Source: Planctomycetota bacterium (GTDB taxonomy: Bacteria; Planctomycetota; E44-bin39). From it: a stretch of DNA of 34,299 nt. This document shows, piece by piece, positions 16,582 through 24,144 of the stretch. The number at the start of each line of letters is the position of its first letter. Position 1 is the first letter of the stretch. A program made the position numbers and the translations under genes. The DNA lies in contig SOJX01000044.1 in assembly GCA_004376375.1 (NCBI GenBank), forward strand, positions 1-34,299, in the 5' to 3' direction. Under the pieces are notes generated by a model, which was given only the letters and a program-made list of their open reading frames with translations, did no database searches and had not been told where the DNA came from.

Positions 16582-18150
16582 ATGAAAACTGTCAGAAGAA
16601 TTACAGGCATAATACTTATCATCTCCGCTGCGGCTCTTTCCTTCGCAGGGGAGAACGGGGAATCCGCGCCCGATGAAGGCGCCCTCAAAATCGCCGTCAT
16701 CGACTTTGACGGAGTTGTCGACCGCGTTATGCTCAACACTTTGAAGCGCCGTGTTGATGAAGCCGTGGAAGACGGCGCAGACATACTGCTTTTCGAGCTG
16801 ACGACCAAAGGCGGCGCACTTTCCAGCGCAAATGAAATCGCAGACCTGATTCTGGGCCAGAAGGCCCACACCATCATGTTTGTCAAGAAAGAGGCCCTTT
16901 CCGCAGGCGTGCTGATTTCCCTTGCCGCCAAAGAAGTCTATATCCAGCCCGATGCGATGTTCGGGCTGGCCGCGCCCTGGGACCTTGCAGACCTCTTTTT
17001 TAGTGACGAGGAAACCAGGAAAGAACTTGGACCGCTCCGGGAAAAGATGAAAAGCCAGCTCCTGGACAAATACAGGCGGATATGCGAGAAAAACAAATAC
17101 AATTACGACCTTGTCCGAAGCATGATAGAATTCGAAAAAGAGTTCATCGTCGTCGTTTACATAGACCATGACGGAAACACCGACCAGACCGTCATACCCC
17201 GCAGGTCGCTGGACAGCTTCAGGACAAAATACGAGGTTATCGAGCCCAAGGGCGGATGGCAACCCCTCGGCGAAGGAGTCCTTATTCTGAACGGCGAGCA
17301 GGCCAGCCAGTTCGGGCTCGGCTCGAAGGTGGCGGGAACGCGCGAAGATATAATCGAGACTATTAAAGACCAGTACGCCGACAAGGCAGGAATCAGCCTG
17401 GACGACCCTCAGCGCGACAGCCTCGTTCAGGTTAAAGAATATAAAAGGACGTGGTGGGAAGTGCTTATAACTTTCCTCGCACAACCTTTGCCATGGATAA
17501 CTATTTTCATGATCGGACTACTGGGGCTTTTCATAGAATTCAAGACCCCCGGCTTCGGCGTTCCCGGCGCGATAGGCGCGGCTTGCATTTTCCTCTTTTT
17601 TTTCATATCATACGTGGCCGCGCTCGCCACGTGGATTGAGCCGATTATGTTCACAATCGGCGTGGTGCTGATGCTGCTGGAGATTTTCGTCATACCCGGA
17701 TTCGGCGCTGCGGGAATAAGCGGAATATTACTGATGGCTGCGGCCGCCGTACTGGCTATGCAGGATTTCACGTTCCCGACGACGGAATTTCAATGGTCCC
17801 ATATGCTGAAAAACGCCGGGTGGCTTTCACTCGGGCTTATTTTTCTCCTGGCGGCTGCATGGGCATTCGCCCGGTATTTTCCACGGGCACGGGGCGTTGC
17901 CGGCCATATAATCGCCTTCGGGCCGGAGCCTGCGGAAGTTCACGGAGGCGCCGCCAAGGACGATATACACGCAGGACTGGTCGGCCAGAGCGGCTCTGCG
18001 GAGACCGCCCTTCGGCCGGCCGGCCGGGCAATTATTAACGGCAGACGCTACGATGTCGTCACGCGGGGCAGCTTTATTGATCCGCATGACAAGATCATCG
18101 TTACCGAAGTGTCAGGCAACCGCATCGTCGTCAGGCGGGCGGAAGCCTGA
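16582..18150 (+). CDS. Membrane-bound ClpP-class serine protease / NfeD protein (long form)
   Basis: It encodes 522 residues. A signal peptide at 1-23 is followed by a ClpP/SppA-like domain at about 35-270, with the nucleophile in ALSAG (Ser107) and the Gly pair of the oxyanion region in TKGGAL (76-80). Four or so membrane helices follow at about 290-435 (for example ITIFMIGLLGLFIEF, then VLMLLEIFVIPGFGAAGISG, the NfeD hallmark). A C-terminal NfeD OB-fold (about 455-520, RPAGRAIINGRRYDVVT) ends the protein. This is the long NfeD1b type, whose family pairs with flotillin-like proteins, and it heads the floA operon. No clear ribosome site precedes the ATG. The known archaeal homologue cleaves a stomatin C-terminus; whether this one cleaves FloA is inference. 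Confidence 0.9.
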   Translation: MKTVRRITGIILIISAAALSFAGENGESAPDEGALKIAVIDFDGVVDRVMLNTLKRRVDEAVEDGADILLFELTTKGGALSSANEIADLILGQKAHTIMFVKKEALSAGVLISLAAKEVYIQPDAMFGLAAPWDLADLFFSDEETRKELGPLREKMKSQLLDKYRRICEKNKYNYDLVRSMIEFEKEFIVVVYIDHDGNTDQTVIPRRSLDSFRTKYEVIEPKGGWQPLGEGVLILNGEQASQFGLGSKVAGTREDIIETIKDQYADKAGISLDDPQRDSLVQVKEYKRTWWEVLITFLAQPLPWITIFMIGLLGLFIEFKTPGFGVPGAIGAACIFLFFFISYVAALATWIEPIMFTIGVVLMLLEIFVIPGFGAAGISGILLMAAAAVLAMQDFTFPTTEFQWSHMLKNAGWLSLGLIFLLAAAWAFARYFPRARGVAGHIIAFGPEPAEVHGGAAKDDIHAGLVGQSGSAETALRPAGRAIINGRRYDVVTRGSFIDPHDKIIVTEVSGNRIVVRRAEA

Positions 18151-18171
18151 TAATACTCTGGAGAATGACTT

Positions 18172-18660
18172 ATGTACTACGGTCTCGCATTCGCGTTATT
18201 CTTTGCAGGCGTCGGCGTGCTGGTCGCCGAAGTATTTATTGTTTCATTCGGCGTGCTCACCCTGGCGGCTCTCGGATGCTTCGTCGGTGGCTGCGTTTTC
18301 GCCTTTTACGCCAACCAGACTTTCGGCATGATCTTTACGCTTGGCAACCTTATCGCCGTTCCGATTATCGTCTACCTGCTCATTAAATACCTCCCCAAGA
18401 CGGGCGTCGGCCGACACCTGATAAGGATCAAGCCTTCAAGTGAAGAAAAAACCGTCTCAGACCAGGTGAAAAAAAACAAGCGCTTCATGGGCGCACACGG
18501 GGTCGCGGTTTCAATGCTCCGCCCGGCAGGAATCGCCGAAATAGACGGCGAGCGGATTGACGTCGTTACGGAAGGCGTTTTCCTTGACCCCGGGACGCTT
18601 CTGGAAGTCATCGAAGTCTCGGGCAACCGACTGGTGGTTAAACGACTGGAAAGAACATAG
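18172..18660 (+). CDS. Short NfeD membrane protein
   Basis: It encodes 162 residues. Helices at about 3-25, 26-46 and 50-72 are followed by a linker and a C-terminal OB-fold (about 100-160, MLRPAGIAEIDGERIDVVT). That fold closely parallels the tail of the preceding gene, including the ending EVSGNRLVVKR. It lacks the protease domain. GGAG lies 8 bases upstream of the ATG, and the gene starts 21 bp after the long NfeD gene. It probably pairs with FloA in the inner membrane, with the OB-fold in the cytosol. Confidence 0.92.
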   Translation: MYYGLAFALFFAGVGVLVAEVFIVSFGVLTLAALGCFVGGCVFAFYANQTFGMIFTLGNLIAVPIIVYLLIKYLPKTGVGRHLIRIKPSSEEKTVSDQVKKNKRFMGAHGVAVSMLRPAGIAEIDGERIDVVTEGVFLDPGTLLEVIEVSGNRLVVKRLERT

Positions 18661-18671
18661 CAGAACAACCG

Positions 18672-18766
18672 GGTCGTTTGGTCCTTTGGCCTATCGGTCC
18701 TTTGGTCTTTTTTATTGACCAAAAGACTGGAAGACTAAAAGACCAGAAGACCAAAACACCAAACGC
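18672..18766. repeat. Period-8 degenerate repeat, GACCAAAA-type, forming a long hairpin (locus C)
   Basis: The left arm (from 18675, CGTTTGGT, then GGTCCTTT words) is answered by GACCAAAA, GACTGGAA, GACTAAAA, GACCAGAA and GACCAAAA (18717-18756), and ends with ACCAAACG (18758-18765), the exact complement of the opening word. The inner GGTC/GACC closes a T-rich loop. It lies inside the nfeD-floA operon. Confidence 0.88.
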
Positions 18767-18784
18767 TTCCGAAAGGAGATAGAT

Positions 18785-19852
18785 ATGCATCAGTTTTTAT
18801 CTGCGCTGGCCGCTGCGGAAAGAGCACCCGGCCTCGGAGAACTGGACGTATGGGTCTACGTACTCATTGGCGTCGGCATTATTGTTCTGGTGGTAATTAT
18901 TATAGTTGCCATGTTTTTCAAGCTCTGGTTGCAGGCCTACATGTCGAACGCGCGGGTAACGTTCTGGGACCTTATCGGCATGCGGCTCAGGAAAGTCAAT
19001 GCCCGCGTCATCATTCAGTCGAAGATCATGGCCGTCCAGGCCGGTCTGGAGATCAGTACGCGCGACCTCGAGTCCCAGTACCTCGCGGGCGGTAACGTCC
19101 CCGGGGTCGTAAGCGCCCTTATCGCGGCTGACCGGGCCAACATCGACCTCAACTTCAAGACGGCCGCGTCAATCGACCTCGCAGGCCGCGACGTTCTCGA
19201 CGCGGTCCGCACTTCCGTAAACCCGATGGTCATCGACGCGCCGGACCCGCGCGCCGGCCGCGGCGACACCATCGCAGCCGTCGCAAAGGACGGTATCCAG
19301 CTCAAGGCAAAGGCGCGCGTGACCGTGCGCGCGAACATCGCCCGCCTGGTCGGCGGCGCGACCGAGGAAACAATCATCGCCCGCGTCGGTGAAGGTATCG
19401 TAACCACTATCGGCTCTTCGGAAACATACAAAACCGTTCTCGAAAATCCGGACAAGATATCTCAGTCCGTCCTTGCAAAAGGCCTCGACGCGGGAACGGC
19501 GTTTGAGATTCTTTCCATCGACATTGCGGACGTAGACGTGGGCGACAACATCGGCGCCAAGCTGCAGACCGACCAGGCCGAGGCGGACAAGCGCGTCGCC
19601 CAGGCCAAGGCCGAGACCCGCCGCGCGATGGCGGTCGCACGCGAGCAGGAAATGCGCGCGATGGTCGAGGAGAACCGGGCAAAGGTGGTGCTTGCGGAGG
19701 CCGAAGTGCCGCTCGCCATGGCGGAATCGTTCCGCAGCGGCAACCTCGGCATCATGGACTATTACCGGATGAAGAACATCGTCTCAGACACTGACATGCG
19801 CGACTCCATAGCCGGCAAGGACAAGAAGAAACCGGGCCAGTCAGGCGCATAG
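18785..19852 (+). CDS. floA: Flotillin-like protein FloA
   Basis: It encodes 355 residues with an excellent AAAGGAG ribosome site. A single membrane segment lies at about 25-48. The SPFH-like body contains family-diagnostic stretches: [20 protein letters not shown], then [20 protein letters not shown], then [21 protein letters not shown] coiled-coil region of Ala/Glu/Arg repeats follows (about 260-320, [20 protein letters not shown]). The length and ending ([21 protein letters not shown]) match FloA/YqfA of Firmicutes and its homologues. It organises membrane microdomains. The neighbouring NfeD genes are the usual partners, which supports the assignment. Confidence 0.96.
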   Translation: MHQFLSALAAAERAPGLGELDVWVYVLIGVGIIVLVVIIIVAMFFKLWLQAYMSNARVTFWDLIGMRLRKVNARVIIQSKIMAVQAGLEISTRDLESQYLAGGNVPGVVSALIAADRANIDLNFKTAASIDLAGRDVLDAVRTSVNPMVIDAPDPRAGRGDTIAAVAKDGIQLKAKARVTVRANIARLVGGATEETIIARVGEGIVTTIGSSETYKTVLENPDKISQSVLAKGLDAGTAFEILSIDIADVDVGDNIGAKLQTDQAEADKRVAQAKAETRRAMAVAREQEMRAMVEENRAKVVLAEAEVPLAMAESFRSGNLGIMDYYRMKNIVSDTDMRDSIAGKDKKKPGQSGA

Positions 19853-19867
19853 CACCAGGAGCCTTAC

Positions 19868-20416
19868 ATGCATATCCTTTTTGCGCTACTGGCGAAGAAA
19901 AACGACGGCGACACGCTGACAACGATCATCTTCATCGTCGTCGCCGCGATTATCGCCATCGTGGGATATATAAAAAAGAAAATGGCGGAAGGCGAACAGG
20001 CCGCGGGCACGCCCACTGACGTTGAAGAAGAGGATACTGCCGAGGCTTTCTACCAGTATCTTGAAAAAACCGATGAAGAAGAGGAAGAGGCCGAGGTGCG
20101 CCCGCATATCGTTGTCGAGCCGAGCCGTGAAAAACGCAGGCCGGAAAAAGAAAGGTCGTGGCGGCGGCGCGCCGGGAAACGCGACCGGATCGTTTCCGAT
20201 GCTGATTTGGAATCTGCCCGGGAGCCGATAGGTACGACACACCGCCTCGTCGAGGATGCGCTGGCGCCCGGCGCTATCGATCTCGCTGCAGCCACGGTTG
20301 CAATGGCAGAACCTGTGGATTTAATGAAGGCCCTGCCTGACAGGTTGACGCCGAACCAGAAAGCTATCGTTCTTATGGAAATCCTCTCTCCGCCCAAGGG
20401 CATGGAGGGGTTGTAA
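19868..20416 (+). CDS. Small single-pass membrane protein of the floA operon
   Basis: It encodes 182 residues, starting 15 bp after floA with AGGAG 7 bases before the ATG. One membrane helix (about 17-36) is followed by a long acidic then basic cytoplasmic part (DEEEEEAE, then REKRRPEKERSWRRR), low in complexity and probably disordered. The last 25 residues are different in style: LTPNQKAIVLMEILSPPKG, a compact helical motif. From memory, genes after floA in planctomycete-like genomes often end in a similar ILS/GPP tail, but I could not check this. No enzymatic function is apparent; a linker between FloA and a soluble partner is possible. Confidence 0.8.
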   Translation: MHILFALLAKKNDGDTLTTIIFIVVAAIIAIVGYIKKKMAEGEQAAGTPTDVEEEDTAEAFYQYLEKTDEEEEEAEVRPHIVVEPSREKRRPEKERSWRRRAGKRDRIVSDADLESAREPIGTTHRLVEDALAPGAIDLAAATVAMAEPVDLMKALPDRLTPNQKAIVLMEILSPPKGMEGL

Positions 20417-20430
20417 CCGCTACTGGAGAC

Positions 20431-20537
20431 GCGGTAAGTAAGCGGTCAGCAGTCTGCCGCCCGCGCAGCCAGCCGAAACCCGGCCAGGATTTAATGCGGT
20501 CTTGAAACGGCTGTTGCTGACGGCTGATTGCTTATTA
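20431..20537. repeat. Imperfect inverted repeat, GCTGACGGCTGATTGCT-type (locus D)
   Basis: The left element at 20437-20455 (AGTAAGCGGTCAGCAGTC) matches the complement of the right element near 20516-20535 at 14 of 18 positions. The right part repeats GCTGTT, GCTGAC, GCTGAT, GCTTAT with a roughly 7-bp period and stops at the start codon of the sigma-factor gene. Confidence 0.6.
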
Positions 20538-20538
20538 A

Positions 20539-21147
20539 ATGGCAAAGACGGAATTCATACATATGGAGCGGCTCGCCCGCGGCGATGATGCCGCGTTCGA
20601 GCTTATTCTCGAACGTTATAAAAAAAGAATCTTCGGAATCATCTACCGCTACATCCAGGACCGGACGCTCGCCGAGGACCTTTCGCAGGAAGTTTTCATC
20701 CGCATCTACAACGCGCGCCATACGTATGAGCCGACCGCGAAGTTCTCGACGTGGGTTTACGCAATCACCTCCAACCTGTGCCTGAATGAAATAAGGAAAC
20801 AGAAAGCGGCCGGCAAGGTCTTCTCGCTTCACGACGTCGCAGGCGACGGCGAGCACGAGCGCATGAACGGGATCGCGAACGGCAGGACGGCGGACCCTTC
20901 CGAACAACTGGAAAAGGAAGAGATTGCCGCGTACGTACGGAAAGTCATTTCCGAGCTTCCCGACCAGCAGCGCATGGCCGTCATCCTGCGCCGTTACGAA
21001 GACGAGTCGTACCAGGACATCGCCAGGGCGATGAAGCTGTCCGTATCCGCGATTAAATCACTTCTTTCCCGCGCCCGTGAAAACATAAGAAGAAAGATGG
21101 CGCCGTTCCTCTCCCGCAGCGGCGAAACGACCGGAATCGACGATTGA
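20539..21147 (+). CDS. ECF-type RNA polymerase sigma factor
   Basis: It encodes 202 residues. Region 2 covers about 10-85: FELILERYKKRIFGIIYRYI, then TLAEDLSQEVFIRIY, then FSTWVYAITSNLCLNEIRK. A variable linker at 90-125 is followed by region 4 at about 130-190: ISELPDQQRMAVILRRYE, then SYQDIARAMKLSVSAIKSLL. This is the ordinary ECF layout and length. No ribosome site is evident at ATG 20539, and ATG 20563 is an alternative. No anti-sigma gene follows; the next gene is convergent. Control may be through a distant partner or transcription alone. Confidence 0.93.
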   Translation: MAKTEFIHMERLARGDDAAFELILERYKKRIFGIIYRYIQDRTLAEDLSQEVFIRIYNARHTYEPTAKFSTWVYAITSNLCLNEIRKQKAAGKVFSLHDVAGDGEHERMNGIANGRTADPSEQLEKEEIAAYVRKVISELPDQQRMAVILRRYEDESYQDIARAMKLSVSAIKSLLSRARENIRRKMAPFLSRSGETTGIDD

Positions 21148-21162
21148 TTCATAAATAGAACA

Positions 21163-21194
21163 CGCCGAGCAAACCGGTCCGGTTACGCTCGGCG
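21163..21194. terminator. Hairpin between convergent genes, likely terminator
   Basis: An outer stem CGCCGAGC/GCTCGGCG (21163-21170 with 21187-21194) encloses an inner AACCGG/CCGGTT. It is AT-rich on both outer sides but has no long T-run, so termination is plausible rather than certain. It starts 15 bp after the ECF stop. Confidence 0.5.
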
Positions 21195-21209
21195 GCTGAT
21201 TATATTAAC

Positions 21210-21233
21210 GTCGCGCAAGCGCGACCGCTAAAT
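21210..21233. other. Short hairpin with CGCTAAAT tail (copy 2)
   Basis: A 7-bp stem GTCGCGC/GCGCGAC flanks AA (21210-21225) and is followed at once by CGCTAAAT (21226-21233). Stem length, loop and tail equal those at 7618-7641, while most outer stem pairs differ. Confidence 0.75.
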
Positions 21234-21242
21234 ATATATTAT

Positions 21243-21270
21243 TTCATCCTTCATACTTCATACTTCATAC
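21243..21270. repeat. Period-7 tandem repeat, TTCATAC (locus E)
   Basis: Four consecutive 7-bp units, TTCATCC then three TTCATAC. It lies 9 bp from the CGCTAAAT hairpin and 10 bp from the end of the ABC ATPase gene. No inverted arm is visible. Confidence 0.85.
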
Positions 21271-21279
21271 TTTTCTTTT

Positions 21280-22122
21280 CTACGTTCCTTCCTGTCTGCG
21301 GATGGAGGCAAACACCTCTTCTTCGACGGATTCCCATATCTCGCGCTTCATCTTCAGAAATTCGTCGCTCAGCTGCACTTCGACGTGCCTCGGCCTCGGC
21401 AGGTCGTTCTGCATGATCCTCTTGATTCTTCCCGGACGCGCGCTCATCACGGCGACCCGGTCGCTGATTATCAGGGCCTCGTCGATGCTGTGAGTAATGA
21501 ATATCACGGTCTTGCTGCTCTCGTCGACGATGCGCAGGAGCTCTCCCTGCATGACCTGCCTAGTCATGGCATCCAGCGCAGCGAACGGCTCGTCGCAGAG
21601 CATGACTTCAGGCTCGTTCGCCAGCGCGCGGCAGAGCGCGACCCTCTGGCGCATCCCGCCCGAAAGCTGAGACGGATACGAATTCTCAAAGCCCACCAGC
21701 CCGACCATTTTGAGATAGAGGTCGGCGATTTCGGTGCGCTCCTTCCTGCTGACGCCGCGCATCTGCGGCCCAAACTCGACGTTCTTCCTGACGGTCTTCC
21801 ACGGGAATAGCGCGTACTGCTGGAATATCATCGTGCAGAGCGGCTCGATGCCCCGAACCGGTTCTCCACGAAAGAGGATTTTCCCCGCGCTCGGGCGCAG
21901 AAAACCGGCGACCATGTTCAGGAACGTGGTCTTGCCGCACCCGCTCGCGCCGACGATGGCGAGCACCTCGCCCGGCCTTACGCTTATGGAGAAATTCTCC
22001 AGCGCGGTGACGGTACCGTGCTTCCCGTAGAAGTGATGTATCACGTCCCGCGCTTCGACAATCGGTGCAACCGGTGGCTGCGGTGCAACCGTTGGCTGCG
22101 TGGCGGCCTGCTCCGGGCTCAT
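21280..22122 (-). CDS. ABC transporter ATP-binding protein, NitT/TauT (SsuB-like) type
   Basis: It encodes 280 residues. Walker A is GASGCGKTT, the Q-loop lies in FQQYALFPW, the signature is LSGGMRQR, Walker B is VMLCDEPFAALD and the switch His is in VIFITHSIDEAL. The N-terminal 20 residues are a Pro/Ala/Gln/Val-rich extension with a duplicated APQPPVAP/TQPTVAPQ style. Its ATG overlaps the permease stop by 4 bp (ATGA). It is the last gene of the operon and energises import by the permease and lipoprotein upstream. Confidence 0.95.
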   Translation of the reverse strand: MSPEQAATQPTVAPQPPVAPIVEARDVIHHFYGKHGTVTALENFSISVRPGEVLAIVGASGCGKTTFLNMVAGFLRPSAGKILFRGEPVRGIEPLCTMIFQQYALFPWKTVRKNVEFGPQMRGVSRKERTEIADLYLKMVGLVGFENSYPSQLSGGMRQRVALCRALANEPEVMLCDEPFAALDAMTRQVMQGELLRIVDESSKTVIFITHSIDEALIISDRVAVMSARPGRIKRIMQNDLPRPRHVEVQLSDEFLKMKREIWESVEEEVFASIRRQEGT

Positions 22123-22904
22123 TCGGAAACCTCCTCCCGAAGCCAGGGAAGCGCGAACCGCTCAACGAAGCGGAACACGATATCCAGGATAAGCACCGTG
22201 GCGCTGATGCACACCATGCCGAGCAGCACGAGCGAAGTGTTGAAGTTGTCCTTGGCGGTCCAGATTCTGAAGCCGAGGCCGCTCGTCGCGCCGACGAGTT
22301 CCGCGCTTATGACGCACGTCCACGCTATCGCGAGAACGACCTTCAAACCGCTGAAGATGTTCGGCAGCGCGCCCGGGAGTATGACGTGCCGGATAATGGC
22401 CCACTTTCCGGCGCCGAGGTTTCGCGCCGCCCGGACCAGCTCCGGCTCGACGCGCATCGTCGCGTCCACCGTATAGACCAGCACGGACGCGAAACAACCC
22501 ATGAAAACGATGGCGTATTTCTGCGCATCGTCTATGCCGAGCCACAGCATGGTGAGCGGGATCCAGCTCATGGCGGGAAGCGGCCGGATTATGCTGATGA
22601 TGGGGTCGAGAAGCGCCTTCAATACGGGCGACATGCCCATGACAAGACCGAGCGGGACGCCGACAACCGCGCTCAGCGCAAAGCCGATCAGGACCCTTTG
22701 CGCGCTGACCAGAATGTCCTTCAGGAGGGTGTCGTCGGCGCTGCGGAACATCTCGATGATTTCACGGAAGAGGTGCGAAGGCGCGGGAAGGAAGGTCTTG
22801 TCAATAAGCCCTAGCAGGACGGCGAGCTCCCAGAGAACTCCGAAGGCAACGACGCCTGTGGCGCCGAGGACGACCGTTCTCCATCCAAGTGATTTCTTTT
22901 CCAT
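22119..22904 (-). CDS. ABC transporter permease, NitT/TauT (SsuC-like) type
   Basis: It encodes 261 residues with about six membrane helices. The cytoplasmic EAA loop is clear at ELVRAARNLGAGKWAIIRHV followed by ILPGALPNIFSG. The N-terminal stretch LGLIDKTFLPAPSHLFREI and length are those of the sulfonate/nitrate/taurine permease family. The ribosome site is weak. The gene starts 19 bp after the binding protein gene. The substrate cannot be read from the permease. Confidence 0.94.
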   Translation of the reverse strand: MEKKSLGWRTVVLGATGVVAFGVLWELAVLLGLIDKTFLPAPSHLFREIIEMFRSADDTLLKDILVSAQRVLIGFALSAVVGVPLGLVMGMSPVLKALLDPIISIIRPLPAMSWIPLTMLWLGIDDAQKYAIVFMGCFASVLVYTVDATMRVEPELVRAARNLGAGKWAIIRHVILPGALPNIFSGLKVVLAIAWTCVISAELVGATSGLGFRIWTAKDNFNTSLVLLGMVCISATVLILDIVFRFVERFALPWLREEVSE

Positions 22905-22923
22905 TTGGAACCGCCGCCCGGCG

Positions 22924-23922
22924 CTACTCTTTCGAGGGCTCGTCGAGGAGGTCCATGCGGACCCATTTCATGTAGTCGGGCTTCTTTGCCAGCGTATCTC
23001 CGCCGATTTCGTTCAGGAACATGTCGCAGACGTACTCGACCTGCCCGAGGATACCTTTATCGCTCATGACCTTTTTCTGCGCCTCCCTGTTGTGCCAGAT
23101 AAACTTGGCCAGGTCGCGCTTCAAGACTTCTTTTTTCTGTTTGATATATTTCCCGTGTATGGTATCCGCGGCCTTGTCGGGGTTGTCCTTCACCCAGTCG
23201 AGCGCCTCGAAGTACGCTTTCATGAATTTCCGCGCCCGGTTTGCGTCCTCATCGACCCATTTCTTGCTGAGTATCAGGACGTCCGGCCCGGTCATGGTCC
23301 CGAACTTTTTGTATACAGTCGTGTCGGTATCCATACCCAGAACGGTGGCGCCTTCAACCGCCTTCAACTGGGAAAACCCGGGCTCCCATATCAGCGCGGC
23401 GTCAACCTGCCCCATCTTGAACGCTGCCGGCACGTGGCCGACGTCGAGGTTGACCAGTTTGACGTCCTTTGCCGGGTCCAGACCGTTTTCCCGCAGGAGC
23501 AGCCGGCATGTCAGGTCCACCGAGCTGTAAAACGGGAAACCGATTTTCTTGCCTTTCAAATCCGCGTATGATTTTATTCCCTTGCCCGCGACCAGGCCTT
23601 CGAACCCGGGCGCGATATCCTGGTTCCCGACCCAGTAGAATTCCCTGTTGTCCCGGGACATGGCGGAAAGCATCGCGACCTCGCCCAGGCTGGCGAAATG
23701 CGCGCTGCCCGAGGTTATGGCGATAAGCCGGTCCATGCTCTTGCCGATCGTGCGCCACTCGACCTTGAAGCCGTGCTTCTCGAATATGCCGCGCTCGATC
23801 CCGACCCACACCGGCGTGTGGCCGTACCACTCCGAGCCGACGGCTATAATCGTGTCGTCCGACGTGCAACCGGTTCCTGTCGCCGTAAACGCGAGCAGAG
23901 CAAGAAAAACAAGATTCTTCAT
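22924..23922 (-). CDS. ABC transporter substrate-binding lipoprotein (NMT1/SsuA-like)
   Basis: It encodes 332 residues. The signal ends in a lipobox-like TGTGC, so it is likely lipid-anchored. The periplasmic NMT1/THI5-type fold is marked by HTPVWVGIERGIFEKHGFKV, then SGSAHFASLGEVAMLSAMSR, then YADLKGKKIGFPFYSSVD, and VDAALIWEPGFS. A GGAGA site precedes the ATG, and a strong promoter lies 45 bp upstream. The family includes binders of aliphatic sulfonates, taurine, nitrate and thiamine precursors. No catabolic or biosynthetic gene is adjacent, so the ligand is open. Confidence 0.92.
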   Translation of the reverse strand: MKNLVFLALLAFTATGTGCTSDDTIIAVGSEWYGHTPVWVGIERGIFEKHGFKVEWRTIGKSMDRLIAITSGSAHFASLGEVAMLSAMSRDNREFYWVGNQDIAPGFEGLVAGKGIKSYADLKGKKIGFPFYSSVDLTCRLLLRENGLDPAKDVKLVNLDVGHVPAAFKMGQVDAALIWEPGFSQLKAVEGATVLGMDTDTTVYKKFGTMTGPDVLILSKKWVDEDANRARKFMKAYFEALDWVKDNPDKAADTIHGKYIKQKKEVLKRDLAKFIWHNREAQKKVMSDKGILGQVEYVCDMFLNEIGGDTLAKKPDYMKWVRMDLLDEPSKE

Positions 23923-23966
23923 AACGGTCTCCAGCCTTGGTTAGATGTTTTGGAATCGACCCGGCG

Positions 23967-23995
23967 ATTATAACGCCTGATAGTTTTTTGTGCAA
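23967..23995 (-). promoter_or_regulatory. Sigma-70 promoter of the ABC importer operon
   Basis: On the minus strand, TTGCAC (23995-23990), a 17-bp spacer including an A6 tract, and TATAAT (23972-23967). The start is expected near 23960, about 38 nt before the binding protein ATG. Confidence 0.82.
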
Positions 23996-24020
23996 GTCTT
24001 TCGTGAGGAATTCGTCATGA

Positions 24021-24143
24021 GTTCAAAGGTTCAAAGGTTGGAAGGTTCAAAGGTTCGAAGGTTCAAAGGTTCGAAGGTTCGAAGGTTCAAAGGTTCAAAG
24101 GTCATAACTTTTGAACTTTTGAACCTTCGAACTTTTCAACCTT
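24021..24143. repeat. Period-8 tandem repeat, AGGTTCAA/AGGTTCGA, with inverted arm (locus F)
   Basis: About ten consecutive 8-bp units (AGGTTCAA, AGGTTGGA, AGGTTCGA variants) run from 24026 to 24105. The complementary words CTTTTGAA, CCTTCGAA and CTTTTCAA follow at 24110-24143, ending one base before the M23 gene stop codon. As RNA it would form a long imperfect hairpin directly behind that gene. Confidence 0.93.
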
Positions 24144-24144
24144 A

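Noticed and set aside
16552..17484. A 310-codon minus-strand frame opposite the long NfeD gene
   Set aside because: The plus-strand protease and NfeD motifs are intact, so this is an antisense shadow.
24021..24143. Possible CRISPR array
   Set aside because: Units are 8 bp with no spacers and no cas genes are present; it is a simple degenerate tandem repeat.
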